From Planctomycetota bacterium (GTDB lineage Bacteria; Planctomycetota; UBA1135; GCA-002686595), in NCBI GenBank assembly GCA_011524785.1, contig WTJQ01000385.1, forward strand, positions 1-5,285: a DNA stretch of 5,285 nt. Direction: 5' to 3'. Numbering within the stretch: the first letter of the stretch is position 1; each line of letters opens with the position of its first letter. Shown one piece after another: positions 4,980-5,285 of the stretch. The translations under genes and the position numbers were made by a program. A model generated the notes under the pieces. The model did no database searches. It saw nothing but the letters and a program-made list of their open reading frames with translations, and was not told where the DNA came from.

Positions 4980-5055
4980 TGGTGGCCAGGACCAGACTTG
5001 AACTGGTGACCCCTTGATTTTCAATCAAGTGCTCTACCAACTGAGCTACCTGGCC
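4980..5055 (-). tRNA. tRNA-Phe (anticodon GAA)
   Basis: A 76-nucleotide cloverleaf with encoded CCA (4982-4980). The acceptor stem is GGCCAGG/CCTGGCC (7 bp) with discriminator A. The D stem is GCTC/GAGC, the anticodon stem CTTGA/TCAAG with loop TTGAAAA (anticodon GAA, Phe), the variable loop five bases, and the T stem ACCAG/CTGGT with loop TTCAAGT. All stems are perfectly paired. No strong terminator is visible between it and the DUF971 gene, so a shared transcript is possible. Confidence 0.99.
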
Positions 5056-5064
5056 GGCGGGTCC

Positions 5065-5080
5065 ACGCGCCAAAGCGCGT
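5065..5080 (-). other. hairpin in the tRNA-Phe 5' leader
   Basis: ACGCGC and GCGCGT form a perfect 6-bp stem with a TTTG loop in the minus-strand transcript, ten bases before the mature tRNA 5' end. It lies between the predicted transcription start and the RNase P cleavage site and would be removed during maturation. Confidence 0.45.
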
Positions 5081-5090
5081 CGCGGGCCGG

Positions 5091-5119
5091 ATTCTGCGCC
5101 CGGAGAGGGGGGCCGTCAA
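5091..5119 (-). promoter_or_regulatory. sigma70-type promoter of tRNA-Phe
   Basis: On the minus strand, TTGACG (5119-5114, five of six matches to TTGACA) is followed after exactly 17 bases by CAGAAT (5096-5091, four of six matches to TATAAT, including the key A at position 2 and T at position 6). Transcription would start about 30 bases before the tRNA. It may also serve the downstream DUF971 and arfB genes. Confidence 0.7.
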
Positions 5120-5156
5120 CGGGCGCCGACCGAGAATCCCGGTCCGGGGCGCCCGT
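5119..5156. other. long inverted repeat abutting the tRNA-Phe promoter
   Basis: ACGGGCGCC (5119-5127) and GGCGCCCGT (5148-5156) are perfect 9-bp arms. Inside, GACCG (5128-5132) pairs with CGGTC (5140-5144) around a 7-base loop, with a three-base bulge on one side: 14 bp in all. No T-run follows on either strand. It may be the terminator of a gene to the right of the window, or an operator touching the -35 box. Confidence 0.45.
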
Positions 5157-5285
5157 CGGAGGCTGATCTGCCGAGGCCATGCCGGCGAGAAACGGTCGAG
5201 GCGTCGATCGGACTTCGGCCCGGCTCGGATCCTGCCGATAGGGAACCAGAGGTCCCGCCCCAGGATCATGATCTGCCCCCTCGCC

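Noticed and set aside
5021..5269. 82-residue minus-strand open frame ending in PGSSVGRALD
   Set aside because: It runs through the tRNA-Phe gene, and GSSVGRAL is the well-known spurious translation of a tRNA 5' half.

Overview
The window is about 5.3 kb of GC-rich bacterial DNA. The two tandem genes encode precursors with Sec-type signal peptides and a C-terminal phenylalanine typical of outer-membrane beta-barrels, so the host should be a diderm (Gram-negative-type) bacterium. The other genes are core housekeeping functions: ribF, a DUF971 protein, arfB and tRNA-Phe. The phylum cannot be fixed from this sequence. Strongly acidic porins suggest a marine or salty habitat, and a GC-rich marine lineage such as Planctomycetota is only a guess. 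I see no mobile element, CRISPR array or phage gene.

Layout: (1) 1-159 is a leader with nested inverted repeats and no recognisable gene. (2) 160-1101 (+) is ribF, the bifunctional riboflavin kinase/FAD synthetase. (3) 1102-1327 is the convergent gap; it holds the tandem-hairpin terminator of porin copy 1. (4) 1328-2287 and 2623-3594 (both -) are two tandem porin-like genes, each with its own terminator and a related upstream region. (5) 3629-4126 is about 500 bp without a credible gene but rich in dyads. (6) 4127-4549 and 4558-4887 (both -) are arfB (ribosome rescue) directly behind a DUF971 gene, with arfB's ribosome binding site overlapping the DUF971 stop codon. (7) 4980-5055 (-) is tRNA-Phe(GAA) with encoded CCA, preceded by a good sigma70-type promoter at 5091-5119. 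(8) 5120-5285 has no recognisable gene.

The most notable feature is the porin pair. From 34 bases upstream of the start codon through codon 167 the two copies are identical at every base (535 bp). They then diverge abruptly, to roughly 60% amino-acid identity in the C-terminal part. They become nearly identical again over the last residues and the terminator hairpins. This mosaic suggests recent gene conversion or a very recent partial duplication between older paralogs. The tRNA-Phe, DUF971 and arfB block may be one transcription unit, since no clear terminator separates them.
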